A stretch of 64,000 nt of DNA from Neckera pumila. Lineage: Eukaryota > Streptophyta > Bryopsida > Hypnales > Neckeraceae. Made by a program: the position numbers and the translations under genes. The notes under the pieces are model-generated. The model saw nothing but the letters and a program-made list of their open reading frames with translations. It ran no database searches and had not been told where the DNA came from. The DNA lies in NCBI GenBank assembly GCA_963969595.1, contig OZ018415.1, positions 8,742,001 to 8,806,000 of the forward strand, written 5' to 3'. Shown here piece after piece: positions 50,313 to 61,432 of the stretch (position 1 is the stretch's first letter; every line of letters starts with the position of its first letter).

Positions 50313-50981
50313 ATCTCCCGTCGATCAAAGAAAACCGGTCTACTGTTGGGTATCTGTACGACTAGTAATCCTCACGGCTCACTCCCTCTCTCTCCTTTCA
50401 GATGGAAGGTATTAACTCTAAGCTCCGACACCAACAACCTTCTCTCTCTCTCTCAATAACCTCCCAGCACTCTTGCCTGTAGTCGCGTCAACTCAACACA
50501 CCAGCACTACCTCTCAGACCGGAAATCAGTAATCGTGTACGCTGGATAATTCTCCGTCAGGGCAGGAAATCACAAGTGACCAATATTTGGACAGATAGGA
50601 TCTACAAGAGCCAATCTTAACAGCTCTTAGTAATTACCCTAATTAAGGCCTTGCCCGTTAATCCTGCCCGTTTAGGCTTCCCGTTAACTAATGATTAGAA
50701 CGTGTCCCTTGTTCCCTAGGGCTAAGTAGGTCACCGTTGGATGGCGGCGTCCTGTTTTCCCTTTCCTGACCTGGTCTAAGCAAAGTATGATTCCGGTTCC
50801 TTGTTTCTGGTACATTCAATTAGCCTTTACTCTAATTCCTGATCAGTCCATTCCCAGTTTCCGGTTCTAAACATTAGACGGTCTATAACTATCTTTAAAT
50901 CGAAAAAATTTACTACTAAGAAGAATATTATTCCTTCATTTTTATTTTAATATAGTAAAACTAGATTTTCATGTTCCGACA
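50313..50981 (-). other. 5' leader of B1
   Basis: About 670 bp between the element start and the gag-like ATG. It is close in sequence to the B2 leader (58612-59281). It contains CT-rich CTCTCTCTCTC near 50440, but no tRNA-primer site could be confirmed. Confidence 0.4.
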
Positions 50982-52502
50982 GCCACCACACAGGTTATTT
51001 GGGCAGACAACGGAAGAGGTTAAGGTCACAGTCTACAGTGAGGCATAAGTCAAGGTCTCCAAAGGTAAGAAATAGTCTTCATCTTGCCTCCCGTTCCTGA
51101 TTAGGACTCATGTTTTCAAGTGTTTGACTAATGGAGAATCACTTAGTGAATTTTGCTTTCTAATTTTCTCCTTGTGATTGCTGATCAGAGAGAATACTAT
51201 AGAAAGGAGGATGGAAATCAGGGAAGTGGACAGTTGCATCAACAAAGATCAATCAATGGTGCAGCAGTGAGGAACATGGACGCTCAGTTTGGTAGTTGGG
51301 GGAAATCTAATGATGGTGAAATTGGGAAACCTAAACGGAAACACGATAAGTGCAATAGGTTTCCAAGAAGACGTGAAGCACCATTGGAAAGTGAATTGAA
51401 GAAGAGCAATTGCCGCCATGTGAAGAACAAAGGAAGAGTTTCAAAGGTTCCCAAAGACGAATGTCTACAGAGGCATACTAAAATGGAAGGGAGTGGTCAA
51501 GTGGATTTGTCAGACGATTTAGATGACGAAATTGCTAAACATCGAGGGAGGCAACATTGGCAAAATGCAAGAGAAACCAATAGAAGATAGAGGGAGAAGC
51601 AAGGATTGCACGGGCACTACATCTCTGTGAATCCCCTGGGAATTCCTTCCGGATTTGGAGTAACCGCTTGGCGACAAGAGTTGAACAAGTTGAGCTCTGG
51701 CTTAGACCTGTCAGTTTTAGACATCCACCACCAGCTTGAGGAGAAAATGGCAATGTTACGGTGCCGACTGAAAGACAACTTCAATTATAGTGCACCTATG
51801 GATCCTGCATGTATCAGAGCATTGGCTAGAAAGAGCATGACACAACGGCGTTCGAAGTTACTGTGTTATTTGAAAGCCGGTGGTGATAAACCAACCGGGA
51901 TGAATGAGGGCATTTGGCGTTGCTTGGAACTGATAAGCCAAGACATTCATCGCAAAGACCTGTTCCAAAGGATGAAATATGCCAATTTGTGCTTGATAAA
52001 CAAAGGACGAACCGGTCCTAAAGAAGAAGGAGTTAGAGAGGACTTGTACCACAGATTGGTGAGGGAGTCAGATGCAAATGAACTGGAGTACGAGCTCCGA
52101 AGGAAAAAGGGCTATAAGGGTGTTTTGAAGAGGAAGAGTACAATGGCACAACGCACACAAAGTCCTTTCCATGAGGTTGAGAGCAATAATGGGTCAAGAG
52201 AAGAAAAAATACTAAAGGAGAAAGAAAACATAAATCCAGTCATTGCCCATACCAAAAATTTATAGTGTGACAAAGAAGAAGTAGGGTCAAGAGTGCAAGG
52301 CAAGATGGACATACGCCGCATGGAGAGGGAATTGCACCAGTTACAAGCAGCATTGAAAGCAGCAAGATGGACTACCCACAACAAAGTCAAGGAGGAGTTG
52401 GATCCGCCCTCATCAGTGCCTCCACCAGGGGAAGTTAGCTACATTGGCTTAGGTGCAGGAAATTGGGCAGCAGTGGGTGAACCTAAAACTTGTTTGCCAT
52501 GA

Positions 52503-52978
52503 TTTCATAGTCTGTTATGATGTCAATTTTGCAAATTATGTTTATAGTGAGAGCAAGTTAGCATGCCTTGAGTAATGTTAGAAGTTGTGACAGTCTTGTT
52601 TTCTATCATTGATCTCTCAAAGATGGTTACAGTGGGCATGATTCATGTTGTAGGAAGAACTGTTCATAGGCAGTGGATGTGTAAGGAGAGAATTCGAAAA
52701 CTTTGTATGATGTGGTCGATGAAGTAGTTATAAGTGATGATAGCATGACTTGTCAAAAAAAAATGCCAACTTGTACTGAAATTAGATAAGTAAGTGTTCT
52801 GAAATGAAAGTCCTAGAGAACCATAGCCGGTACAACAAATATATGTACGGTTCATCATAGCTAGTTCAATGTACTAACTTGTTGAAGCTGTTGAGCTTGA
52901 CATGAATGTGCAGACAAGGGCAGTGGAGGAAGAAAGTGAGGATGAGCCGCAACGCCCGGCCTAAGCAGAGAAGGGAAG
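52503..52978. other. Short spacer, nothing recognised
   Basis: AT-rich sequence between the stop of the interrupted gene and the CACTA-type MITE. No gene or repeat seen. Confidence 0.5.
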
Positions 52979-53222
52979 AAGCACTATAAAAAATCCATGT
53001 TCTTTGAGATGTTTTCACTATTTTTTGGAATACATTTTTGTGGACATTGAATAAAACAACCCATGTTTTTATGTCAACAATGATGTTCAATAAAACATCA
53101 AGATGGTTTATTGAACATCATTGTTGACATAAAAACATGGGTTGTTTTATTCAATTTCCACAAAAATATGTTCCAAAAAATTGTGAAAAAATCCTAAAAA
53201 ACATAGGTTTCTTATAGTAAAG
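52979..53222. mobile_element. CACTA-type foldback MITE, second copy
   Basis: Element 52982-53219 (238 bp), starting CACTATAAAAAA and ending TTTCTTATAGTA (final G mutated), with AAG duplicated at 52979-52981 and 53220-53222. The internal foldback is the same as in the copy at 12510 (TGATGTTCAATAAAACAT arms). Non-coding. Confidence 0.85.
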
Positions 53223-53227
53223 CAGAG

Positions 53228-53929
53228 TGTCGTACGTGCAATCTAGGTGTAAATATTCTTAACACAAAAATGTGCTAAGGTAACACAAAATATCGTCCCA
53301 GAGAATTTCCGGATTTATATGTAGCATATTCTAGCGATCCGGCTTTTCTATCTTTCTTTCTTCTCACCTATTCATCCTTTTCCAAATACTTTCACAACCC
53401 GGAACATAAACTATCCGAAATCCGGTTTACGTCTCTTCTTCTGATCCAGTTTTCAATACCTCTGTTTTGCCTTCAGAGGGTTCACTAGTTGATCTTTTTA
53501 GAAGGGCAGGAACTTCATCACTCTTATTCTCCTACAATTCTAACAAACACAAATAACAACACCCAAGTATTCAAGGTGTTGTAGCAAGACAAAAAGATCC
53601 GGATCTTCACAACTTCCGGATGGTGATTTTGGACAGTAGGTCACTCAGGAATATTTCACTCTCCCTTATTACAACAACGGATCTCAAAGCCCGGAATAGA
53701 TGCGAGGGTGTAATCTTTCTAGATGTTAAATGAATTCTGAGGTTGACAGATCTTCCGGACAGGTGGGGGCTTCCTTGGGCGGGCGCTTACCTCTGCACGG
53801 GTTGACAACCAGACTCGCTTCCTCGCTACTTTGTGATCCGGACTACTCTTCAGGTAATTTAAAGACACTGTGCGCAGCTCCTAAGTCAACAATTCAACAA
53901 CATTACAATAGTACACTCTCGACTCAGAC
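53228..53929 (-). mobile_element. A3, 3' part (split by H2)
   Basis: The 3' end of an A element in minus orientation, beginning at its terminal TGTCGTACGTGCAATCTAGG and matching A2 43215-42520 reversed. It stops at the H2 insertion and resumes at 62925: joining ...TCTCGACTCAGAC to CGTATTCTCC reproduces A2 exactly. The expected 5-bp flank is CAGAG (53223-53227); its partner lies outside the window. Confidence 0.85.
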
Positions 53930-54111
53930 CAGGGTTGTCTTGTCTGACAGATTTTTGGGTTTTGGTGTCGCGTTGTCTGTCTGAGACGTGACGTTGCGAA
54001 AAAAATGTCGAGTATGCATGACAAGACTCGTCGCGTAATTTTTTAGGGTTTGGTTTTTTTTTACCCCCCGATAAATACGATGTCTGACTTGGATGGCGCG
54101 GAATGCTGACC

Positions 54112-54217
54112 TGGAGTGCGACCGCGGATAGGGGCGACCGCGGGTCCACAGGAGGCGACCGCGGGTAGGGCGAGTGCGGGTGGGGCGAGTGCGGGTCCAT
54201 GGGCGACCGCAGGTGGG
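54112..54217. repeat. Left subterminal repeats of H2
   Basis: Several GCGACCGCGGGT and GGCGAGTGCGGGT units, the same type as the large array at 57340-58321. Confidence 0.6.
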
Positions 54218-54467
54218 CAGAATTGTCAGAATCGGATGGAATCAGGGTTGACTGGCTGCAAACTTTGGAGGCCAATAACTTTTGCAAAAATTATCCAAAT
54301 TGAGCATATGAGATGTTTTTCGGCATCTAAAGTTTCTGTAGATGCCGAAAAACATCTCATATGCTCAATTTGGATAATTTTTGCAAAAGTTATTGGCCTC
54401 CAAAGTTTGCAGCCAGTCAACCCTGATTCAGTCCCATTCTGTCCGATATGACAACTCTGCAAGTGGG
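54210..54467. mobile_element. hAT-like hairpin MITE, copy 1
   Basis: 54218-54459 (242 bp), starting CAGAATTGTCAGAATCGGAT and ending ATATGACAACTCTG. Flanking 8-mers CAGGTGGG and CAAGTGGG form a TSD with one mismatch. The arms pair nearly perfectly around 54330 (TTGGAGGCCAATAACTTTTG and its complement). Confidence 0.75.
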
Positions 54468-55440
54468 GCGTGTGCGCGTGCAAGGCTCTTGGAATTCACA
54501 AGCTATAATAACTCCAAGATGGAAATCCCATGGTCATGTCAAGAGATTCCCCCCTTGTGTAATTTAACCCCTAAATGTATTACACTTCATTTTCAATATA
54601 AATGCTCCAAAACTTCCATTCTTAGTACAAGCACTGAACTTGAAGAAATTTTTCCTATTCAATACATATAAGCATAGGATCTTGTAGTGCACTTGTTTTA
54701 GAAAGCATTGAAAAAATTTCAGAAATTTCCGCTGTTTAGATTGCAAGATAATAACATTTAAATTGCCAAAAATCCATTTTTTATCACTGCAAAAATGCGG
54801 GCACCTGCACTTCCCAAGGTCACATTGCTATTAAAAAAGGGCCTAAATGGTGGTTATTTTTCAAAATTGTCTTCCAAGGCAAGTTGGTTGCTTGCTTCAA
54901 AATTTAAGGATCGTTGGGAATTGTACAACATTTAGGAAAAAATTAGTAAGTGGACAGAAGTACAGAACCATTCAAAACACTAAAGTATTAAGAATTAAAT
55001 ACTCATATTTAAAAATGACAATCCAAACGGTTGCAATGTTGTAATAAATGTATACATCATAGAATTTTTTTTTAGGGGAAAATATTGAAAATTGAAACAA
55101 GTAAAGGACTCTAAAGTTTATTTTAGAATAGGAAATCCTTAACTACTCGTAAACTAGAGCGCATCATAAGTTTTCATCTCACAACTCAAAACGGAATGAT
55201 TCAAAGATTCTTATATATGTACATATATATATACCTTTGAAGAACCAATTTCAATTTTTTTTTTAAAAGGTGGATATTTCAAAAAATTTAGTTGTCCGCC
55301 AAACATTTAAAATCACATATCATGCAATAACTTTTAAACCATATCTTGAAAAGTTATGAAAGTTGTTGTGCATTAAATCTACATTTTGAAGAAATGTTGT
55401 GTGAAAATTTTAAAGGAGAAAAACATAATCTCCTTTCATA
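54468..55440. other. AT-rich filler of H2, related to H1 28780-29770
   Basis: Non-coding. Shows ordered similarity to H1, including TCACTGCAAAAATGCGGG and the terminal CTGCCCAAAATTGCTATAA. No gene. Confidence 0.5.
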
Positions 55441-56975
55441 GTGAGCTGCCCAAAATTGCTATAATGCGAGACATTTTGCATTGAGGTCTAGAAATTATAA
55501 AGGTGTACATTACAAACCTTAACCCTTTCCTAGACCTCAATGCAAAATGTTTAGATTTAGTGAGTCAAAAATATTTTGTATTAAGCTCTAGGAAAGGTGT
55601 CTATGCTTAAGCCCTTACAAAGTCCAAAAACAAAATTGGTATTGAATTGGTGCAAATACTCATTGTGTTGCCAAAATAGAAAGGTGTACATTACAAATCT
55701 TAACCCTTTCCTAAACCTCAATGCAACATGTTTTTGACCAACAAAATTCCAATGCAAATTTTTTTGGACTCACTAAATCTCAATGCAAAATGTTTTTGAC
55801 TAATTAAACCTCAATGCAAAATGTTATAAAATTATTCTTGAGGTCACCATCTTTTTCCATTTTTATTTGTGGAGGGGAGAATTTGTAAGGGCATTAGAGT
55901 TGGATACCTTTCCTAAATCTGAATGCAAAATGTTTTTGACTCACAAAACCTCAATGCAAACTGTTTTTGACTAATTAAATCCCAAATGAATGCAAAAAAA
56001 TTTTGATTCCCTAAACCTCAATGCAAAATGTTTTAAAATTATTCTTGGGATCAACATCCTCTTCCATTTTTCTTTTCGGGGGGGGGGGAATTTGTAAGGG
56101 CATTGGAATTGTATACCTTTTCTAGACCTCAATGCAAAATTTTTTTGACTGACTAAACCCCAATGCAAAATTTTGACTCACTAACGTCAATGCAAAATGT
56201 TTTTGACTAATTAAACCCCCAATGCAAATTTTTTTTGATTCACTAAACCTCAATGCAAAATTTTTTTGACTAACTAAACCCCAATGCAAAATATTTTTGA
56301 TTCCCTAAATCTCAATGCAAAATGTTTTAAAGTTATTCTTGAGGTCACCATTCTTTTCCATTTTTATTTGGGGGGGGGGGGGGGGATTTGTAAGGACATT
56401 AGAGTTGGATACCTTTCCTAGATGTGAATGCAAAATGTTTTTGATTCACAAAACCTCAATGCAAGCTGTTTTTGACTAATTAAATCCCAAATGAATGCAA
56501 AAAAATTTTGATTCCCTAAACCTCAATGCAAAATGTTTTAAAATTATTCTTGGGATCAACATCCTCTTCCATTTTTTTTGGGGGGGGGAATTTGTAAGGG
56601 CATTGGAATTGTATACCTTTCCTAGACCTCAATGCAAAATTTTTTTGACTGACTAAACTCCAATGCAAAATTTTGACTCACTAATGTCAATGCAAAATGT
56701 TTTTGACTAATTAAATCCCAATGCAAATTTTTTTTTGATTCACTAAGCCTCAATGCAAAATTTTTTGATTAACTAAACCCCAATGCAAAATATTTTTGAT
56801 TCTCTAAATTTCAATGCAAAATGTTTTAAAGTTATTGTTAGGGTCACCATTTTTTCCATTTTTATTTGTAGGGGGGGGGATTTGTAAGGGTATTAGAGTT
56901 GAATACCTTTCCTAGATGTGAATGCAAAATGTTTTTGACTCACTAAACCTAAATGCGAAATGTTTTCAGATTATT
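55441..56975. repeat. Minisatellite of CCTCAATGCAAAATGTTTTT units
   Basis: Roughly 30-35-bp units (CCTCAATGCAAAATG, TTTTTGACTAATTAAAC) grouped into larger periods of about 500 bp. The periods are marked by G-runs (up to 16 G at about 56370-56385) and TTTGTAAGGGCATTAGAGTT. No coding content. Confidence 0.75.
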
Positions 56976-57339
56976 CTTTGACTTACGACCTCTTTCTATT
57001 TTTTTTTCACCATTTGAAGGACATGAGCAATAGGCAACTCCACTTTACAAGGTCACATTTCTAGAAATTGCAATTTTCATGAATAATAGGGTGAGGGTAA
57101 ATTTTTTTGGGAGTTAGACTAAAATAAGCATTTTCAAGAATCCAGTAGTTAAGGTTTAGGATTTAGGATTTAGGGTATGGGGTTTGGAAGGAGGAAAGGA
57201 AATATTGCATTTTGGAATATCCTTTTGATGATTTTTGGCTTCTCATTAAGATGACATTGAATTGGACGTCACTTTCCAAAAGACACAAGTGTACAGTCTT
57301 TGCAGCTGTTCTATACAAGTGACCTACTAAGGCAAGTTC

Positions 57340-58321
57340 GGGTAAGGCGACCGGCGGTCTAGGGGCGAGTGCGCATCTCCGGGGGAGATTTCAGAATTGG
57401 GTGTATTGTGAAGACCCGCACTCCAAGGGCGACCGGCGGTCCGGAGGGCGGAGGCGAGTGCAGGTCATTGGGAAGAGAATTTAGAAGTAACTCTCCTCAA
57501 AAGACCCGCATTCTAGGGGCGACCGCCGGTTTGGGGGCAAGTGCGGGTCTTTGGGAGGAGAATTTAGAAGAAGCTCTCCTCAAATGACCCGCACTCCAGG
57601 GGCGACCGGCGGTCCGAGGGCGAGTGCAGGTCTTTCGGAGGAAAATTCAGAAGTAGTTTTCCTGAAATGACCCGCACTCCAGGGGCGACCGTCAGTCCGG
57701 GGGCGAGTGCGAGTGGAGCGACCGTCGGTCCGGGGGCAAGTGCGGGTCTTTAGGAGGAAAATTCAGAAGCAGTTTTCCTGAAATGACCCGCACTCCAGGG
57801 GCGACCGTCAGTCCGGTGGCGAGTGCGAGTGGAGCGACCGTCGGTCCGGGGGCAAGTGCGGGTCTTTAGGAGAAAAATTCAGAAGCGGTTTTCCTGAAAT
57901 GACCCGCACTCCAGGGGCGACCGGCGGTCCGGGGGCGAGTGCGGGTGTTTGGGAAGAAAATTCAAAAGCGGTTTTTTTGAAATGACCCGCACTCCAGGGG
58001 CGACCGGCGGTCCGGTGGCGAGTGCGGGTGGAGCGACCGTCGGTCCGGAGGCGAGTGTAGGTGGGGCGACCGTCGGTCTGGGGGCAAGTGCGGGTGTTTG
58101 GGAAGAAAATTCAGAAGTGGCTCTCCTCAAATGACCCGCACTCCAGAGGCGACCGGCGGTCCGAGGGCGAGTGCGGGTGGAGTGACCGTCGGTCTGGGGG
58201 CGAGTGCGAGTGGAGTGACCGTTGGTCCGGGGGCGAGTGCGGGAAGGCGACCGTCGGTCCGGGGGCGAGTGCGGGAAGGCGACCGTCGGTCCGGGGGCGA
58301 GTGCGGGTGGGGCGAGTACGG
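57340..58321. repeat. Main subterminal array of H2
   Basis: Many copies of GCGACCGTCGGTCCGGGGGC followed by GAGTGCGGGT, interspersed with GAAGAAAATTCAGAAGC and AAATGACCCGCACTCCAG segments in units of about 110 bp. The inverted counterpart is at 58537-58611 and 62538-62730, split by B2. Confidence 0.8.
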
Positions 58322-58536
58322 CAGAGTTGTCATATCAGACAGAATGAGGGCTGCAAACTTTGGAGGCCAATAACTTTCGCAAAAAGTACCCAAGTTGGGC
58401 ATATAAGATGTTTTTTGGCATCTACAAAAACTGTAGATGCCAAAAAACATCTTATATGCCCAATTTGGGTACTTTTTGCGAAAGTTATTGGCCTCCAAAG
58501 TTTGCAGCCCTCATTCTGTCTGATATGACAACTCTG
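58322..58536. mobile_element. hAT-like hairpin MITE, copy 2
   Basis: 215 bp starting CAGAGTTGTCATATCAGACA and ending ATATGACAACTCTG, an almost perfect palindrome around 58429. Its flanks are inverted (GAGTACGG / CCGTACTC), not a direct TSD. The inverted match continues at least 40 bp into the surrounding array, so the whole hairpin is longer than the MITE. Confidence 0.8.
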
Positions 58537-59281
58537 CCGTACTCGCCCCACCCGCACTCGCCCCCGGACCGACGGTCGCCCACCCGCACTCGCCCCCAGA
58601 CCGATGGTCGCTGCCGGAACATGAAAATCTAGTTTTACTATATTAAAATATAAATGAAGGAATAATTATCCTTCTTAGTAGTAAATTTTTTCGATTTTTG
58701 ATAGTTATAGACCGTTTAAGGTTTAGAACCGGAAACCGGAAATGGACTGATCAGGAATAAGAGTAAAGCCTAACTGAATGTACTGGAAACAAGAAACTGG
58801 AATTAGACTTTGTTGAGACCGGATCAGGAAAGGGGTAACCGGACGCCGCCACCCAACGGTGGCCTACTTAATCCTAGGGAACCACGGGAACGTCCTAATC
58901 ATTAGTTAGACGGGAAGCCTAAACGGGTAGGATTAACGGACACAGCCTTAATTAGGGTAATTACTAGGGGCTGCTGAGATTGGCCCTTTTAGACCTTATC
59001 TGTCCAGAGATTGGTCACTTGTGATTTCCTGCCCTGCTAGTAAATTTTACAGCGAATGCGATTACTGATTTCCGGTCTGAGAGGTAGTACTAGGGTTTTG
59101 AGTTAATAAACTGCAGACGAGAGTGCTGAAAGATCATTGAGCACGCAAGAGAGAGGGCTGTTAGTTTTTGAGCTTAGGAGTTAATACTGTCCAGCTGAAA
59201 GGAGCGAGAGAGTGAACCGCAAGGATTGCTGGTCTTACCAACACCCGACAGCAGACCGATTTTCTGTAAGCGACAGGAGAT

Positions 59282-61432
59282 ATGGCCGCAAGTCATAGCG
59301 AAGGAGCGACCATCGCGTTGCGATACGTGACGCCGCGAGTACCCAAGGAGGATGCGGAGATGGCGGAGCTGAAGGAAGACTTGGAGCAAATGGGATGCGC
59401 CGGCTTCCTGATTAGACCGTGGGAGTTCTGGAGCGAAGTGATTGTGGCGGAGTTGAGCTCGGGAGCACCATCTCAAGCCGCGACCACGATCCGTGCGAAG
59501 CCCAAGAGGTGGACGGCAGAGATGTGGAGGAAAGTGTACAAGTTCGACCGGGAGGGTGAAGGCAGCGCATCCCGGAAGGACCAATTCACGGTGGGTAAGT
59601 TTCATAGCCCCATTAGCAAGAAGGATGGGTTCGCTGTCAACGATTGTATCGATGAGAGGGAGAGGCGTTTACTATACTACGTCTTGGCCATTCTTAACCC
59701 GGAAAGGCCAAGCCAGGTCTCCCTGACACTAGCCAACACCATCTTTGGTGCGCTGTCAGGAGACCAGAAAGTAGACTGGGGTTTGGTCATTCAGGACCAA
59801 GTAGCAAAAATGGTTAACAATGTCGGGAAGGCGAAGCCTTCCGCCATCTGCCCTTTCCTTTATCACCTGTATCATTCAGAGGGGGTGATGACGAAGCAGG
59901 AAGATGATGAATATGAGGTTGCCGCAGCCCTGATAGAATTTGAGGATTCGGATATAGAACGAGAGACCGGAAATGAGGAAGAGTCCTCCGATGAGGACGA
60001 TGAGGATGAGTCTGATGAGGAAGAGGACAAGAGTGAAGCTGAGGATAAGGGTGAGGAAACGAGAGGAAAGGATCCGGTAGAGAGAGAACAGACCAAGGAT
60101 ACCGATCCGGTCTGGGGGGAAGAGCCTTTGGATAGGATCACCTGTGATCTGAGTAGTTTCAGGAAATGCTACGCAGTGGTAGAAGGTGCAATGCAGACCA
60201 TCTGCCAGACAGTAGGAGTTGACCACCCAGCACAGGCCGTGACTCGGGTGATCCGGCTCAACCGGGAGAAGGAGAAGAATGAGAATAAGGGGGAGTTGGT
60301 GAAGCTGTTCGGCCAAGTGGCCGCTCTTAAACAAGAGTTGAGACAGAAAACGGAAGAGATGGAGGAGGAGCGGACATTCTCCAAGCAGACGAAGGACACC
60401 CTTTCCCGAATCCGGGAATTTATCACCCATCCAGGTGAAGTGGTCAACAAGGCTAACTTGTTTGACCAACAAGTGATGACGGAAGGAAGACAGCTGCACC
60501 AGAAACTCCTCCTAGCATTGATTACTTACCACAAGAAAATGGAGTCGACGCTGGAGCAGCTGCGAGAAGTGATGCGTGAGGTGAATCCTCACAGTGTACC
60601 TGTGCCGAGACCGGGACCGGATCAAGAGCCAGTTCAGCAGTCAGCAGCACAGGATACGGGTAAAGGTGAGACTTCTCACGAAAAACCAACTTTACCTGTA
60701 CCTGAGGAGCACCAGGAGACCAAGACAGGTCAGAAACAGCAGACGAAGGTGGAGGACACCAAAGCACCCGACCCGATTCCGGAGGACGACGATGTGGAGA
60801 TTACAAAGGTGACGGAACCGGATCCAGCCAAGGCACAGGGACCGGAATCAAGAACCGGACTAGGAGGATCTACCCCAGAGGAGGGAACCAAGACGAAGAC
60901 TATCAACGGTCTCTCCCCCTCCAAGTCTTCTCCCAAGACTCCGGGGAAGAAGGTGCAGTTCGGTGAAACCGAGAAGATGACGACCCTGATGCAGTCCGTG
61001 GTGAAGACGGAGGCTGGAGCCGGTCGGGGAACTTCATCAGGATCACCCAGTAAGGGTACGATCAGGAAACCGGTTGGAGGAGAGGGAACACCTCAGAGCA
61101 AGGTGGCCAGACCTGCTCCAGCCCCGCAGAAGAGAAAGGTTCCTGAGCCGCCGTCAGCCAAGAAGAAATCCGTGAAGGCTCAGGAAGAGGAGGAAGACGA
61201 AGAGGATTCCGAAGAGGAAGAAGAGGAATCAGAGTCCGAGGAGGATTCTAAACCATATTCAGATCCTGATCAGGCTCTGGCAGAGACCCGAGCAACAAAG
61301 GCGAAGGCAGCCAGGGAAAAGGCCAAAGTCCGGTCTAAGCAGAAGGCGAAACAGCAGACCGGAAAGAAGCCTGTGGCCCGGAAGGTACCAGCGAAGGCGG
61401 GGTTCTCTCCAGCTAAGAAGACTAGAAAGTAG
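59282..61432 (+). CDS. Gag-like / plant transposon protein of B2 (intact, 716 aa)
   Basis: An uninterrupted 716-residue frame from ATG 59282 (MAASHSEGATIAL) to TAG 61432. Residues about 30-215 contain DCIDERERRLLYYVLAILNP, VSLTLANTIFGALSGDQKVD and AICPFLYHLYHSEGV. This resembles the Transposase_32 'putative plant transposon protein' domain. Residues about 225-270 are strongly acidic. 285-420 look coiled-coil (NREKEKNENKGELVKL, QELRQKTEEMEEERTF). The C-terminal third is Pro/Lys/Glu-rich with a second acidic block and a basic tail. No zinc knuckle, protease, RT or integrase is present, so the element needs helpers. The likely role is structural or nucleic-acid-binding. B1 is its decayed sister. 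Confidence 0.75.
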   Translation: MAASHSEGATIALRYVTPRVPKEDAEMAELKEDLEQMGCAGFLIRPWEFWSEVIVAELSSGAPSQAATTIRAKPKRWTAEMWRKVYKFDREGEGSASRKDQFTVGKFHSPISKKDGFAVNDCIDERERRLLYYVLAILNPERPSQVSLTLANTIFGALSGDQKVDWGLVIQDQVAKMVNNVGKAKPSAICPFLYHLYHSEGVMTKQEDDEYEVAAALIEFEDSDIERETGNEEESSDEDDEDESDEEEDKSEAEDKGEETRGKDPVEREQTKDTDPVWGEEPLDRITCDLSSFRKCYAVVEGAMQTICQTVGVDHPAQAVTRVIRLNREKEKNENKGELVKLFGQVAALKQELRQKTEEMEEERTFSKQTKDTLSRIREFITHPGEVVNKANLFDQQVMTEGRQLHQKLLLALITYHKKMESTLEQLREVMREVNPHSVPVPRPGPDQEPVQQSAAQDTGKGETSHEKPTLPVPEEHQETKTGQKQQTKVEDTKAPDPIPEDDDVEITKVTEPDPAKAQGPESRTGLGGSTPEEGTKTKTINGLSPSKSSPKTPGKKVQFGETEKMTTLMQSVVKTEAGAGRGTSSGSPSKGTIRKPVGGEGTPQSKVARPAPAPQKRKVPEPPSAKKKSVKAQEEEEDEEDSEEEEEESESEEDSKPYSDPDQALAETRATKAKAAREKAKVRSKQKAKQQTGKKPVARKVPAKAGFSPAKKTRK

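Larger units (their letters stand above)
47067..50986 (-). mobile_element. Gag-like element B1 with TSD GCCAC
   Basis: Element 47072-50981 (3910 bp), flanked by GCCAC at 47067-47071 and 50982-50986. In element orientation it starts TGTCGGAACATGAAAATC and the far end read inward is TGTCGTAGCACAGAAAGC, an imperfect inverted pair of about 18 bp. No LTRs seen. Very similar to B2 over its whole length. Confidence 0.88.
46201..52502 (+). pseudogene. Multi-exon gene, possible Ptta/En/Spm-type protein, interrupted by B1
   Basis: Exons are 46201-46618, 46833-47071 continuing at 50987-51064, and 51189-52502, with GT-AG introns 46619-46832 and 51065-51188 in matching phase. Removing B1 plus one GCCAC restores DRYGHHTGYLGRQRKRLRS in frame. 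The N-terminal half is Lys/Arg- and Ser-rich and probably nuclear. The last exon (from about 51780) has KSMTQRRSKLLCYLKAGG and a later KYANLCLINKGRTGP, weakly resembling the Ptta/En/Spm plant transposase domain (Transposase_24). A short acidic/coiled tail ends at TGA 52502. TAGs at 51588 and 52263 interrupt an otherwise continuous frame. The start is uncertain (ATG 46201 or 46231); upstream exons may exist near 45420-45600. The similarity is weak and I hold the family call loosely. Confidence 0.45.

Noticed and set aside
57369..58632. Gly/Arg- or Pro-rich frames in the H2 arrays
   Set aside because: Repeat translations open on both strands, without start context or motifs.
18709..61432. Possible genetic code with TAG as glutamine
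   Set aside because: B2 and the A elements end in aligned TAG. The Gln-rich intact frames (B2 and the DUF7869-like gene) use only CAA/CAG, and some TAGs in A2 replace Trp, Arg or Glu. Decay explains the data better.
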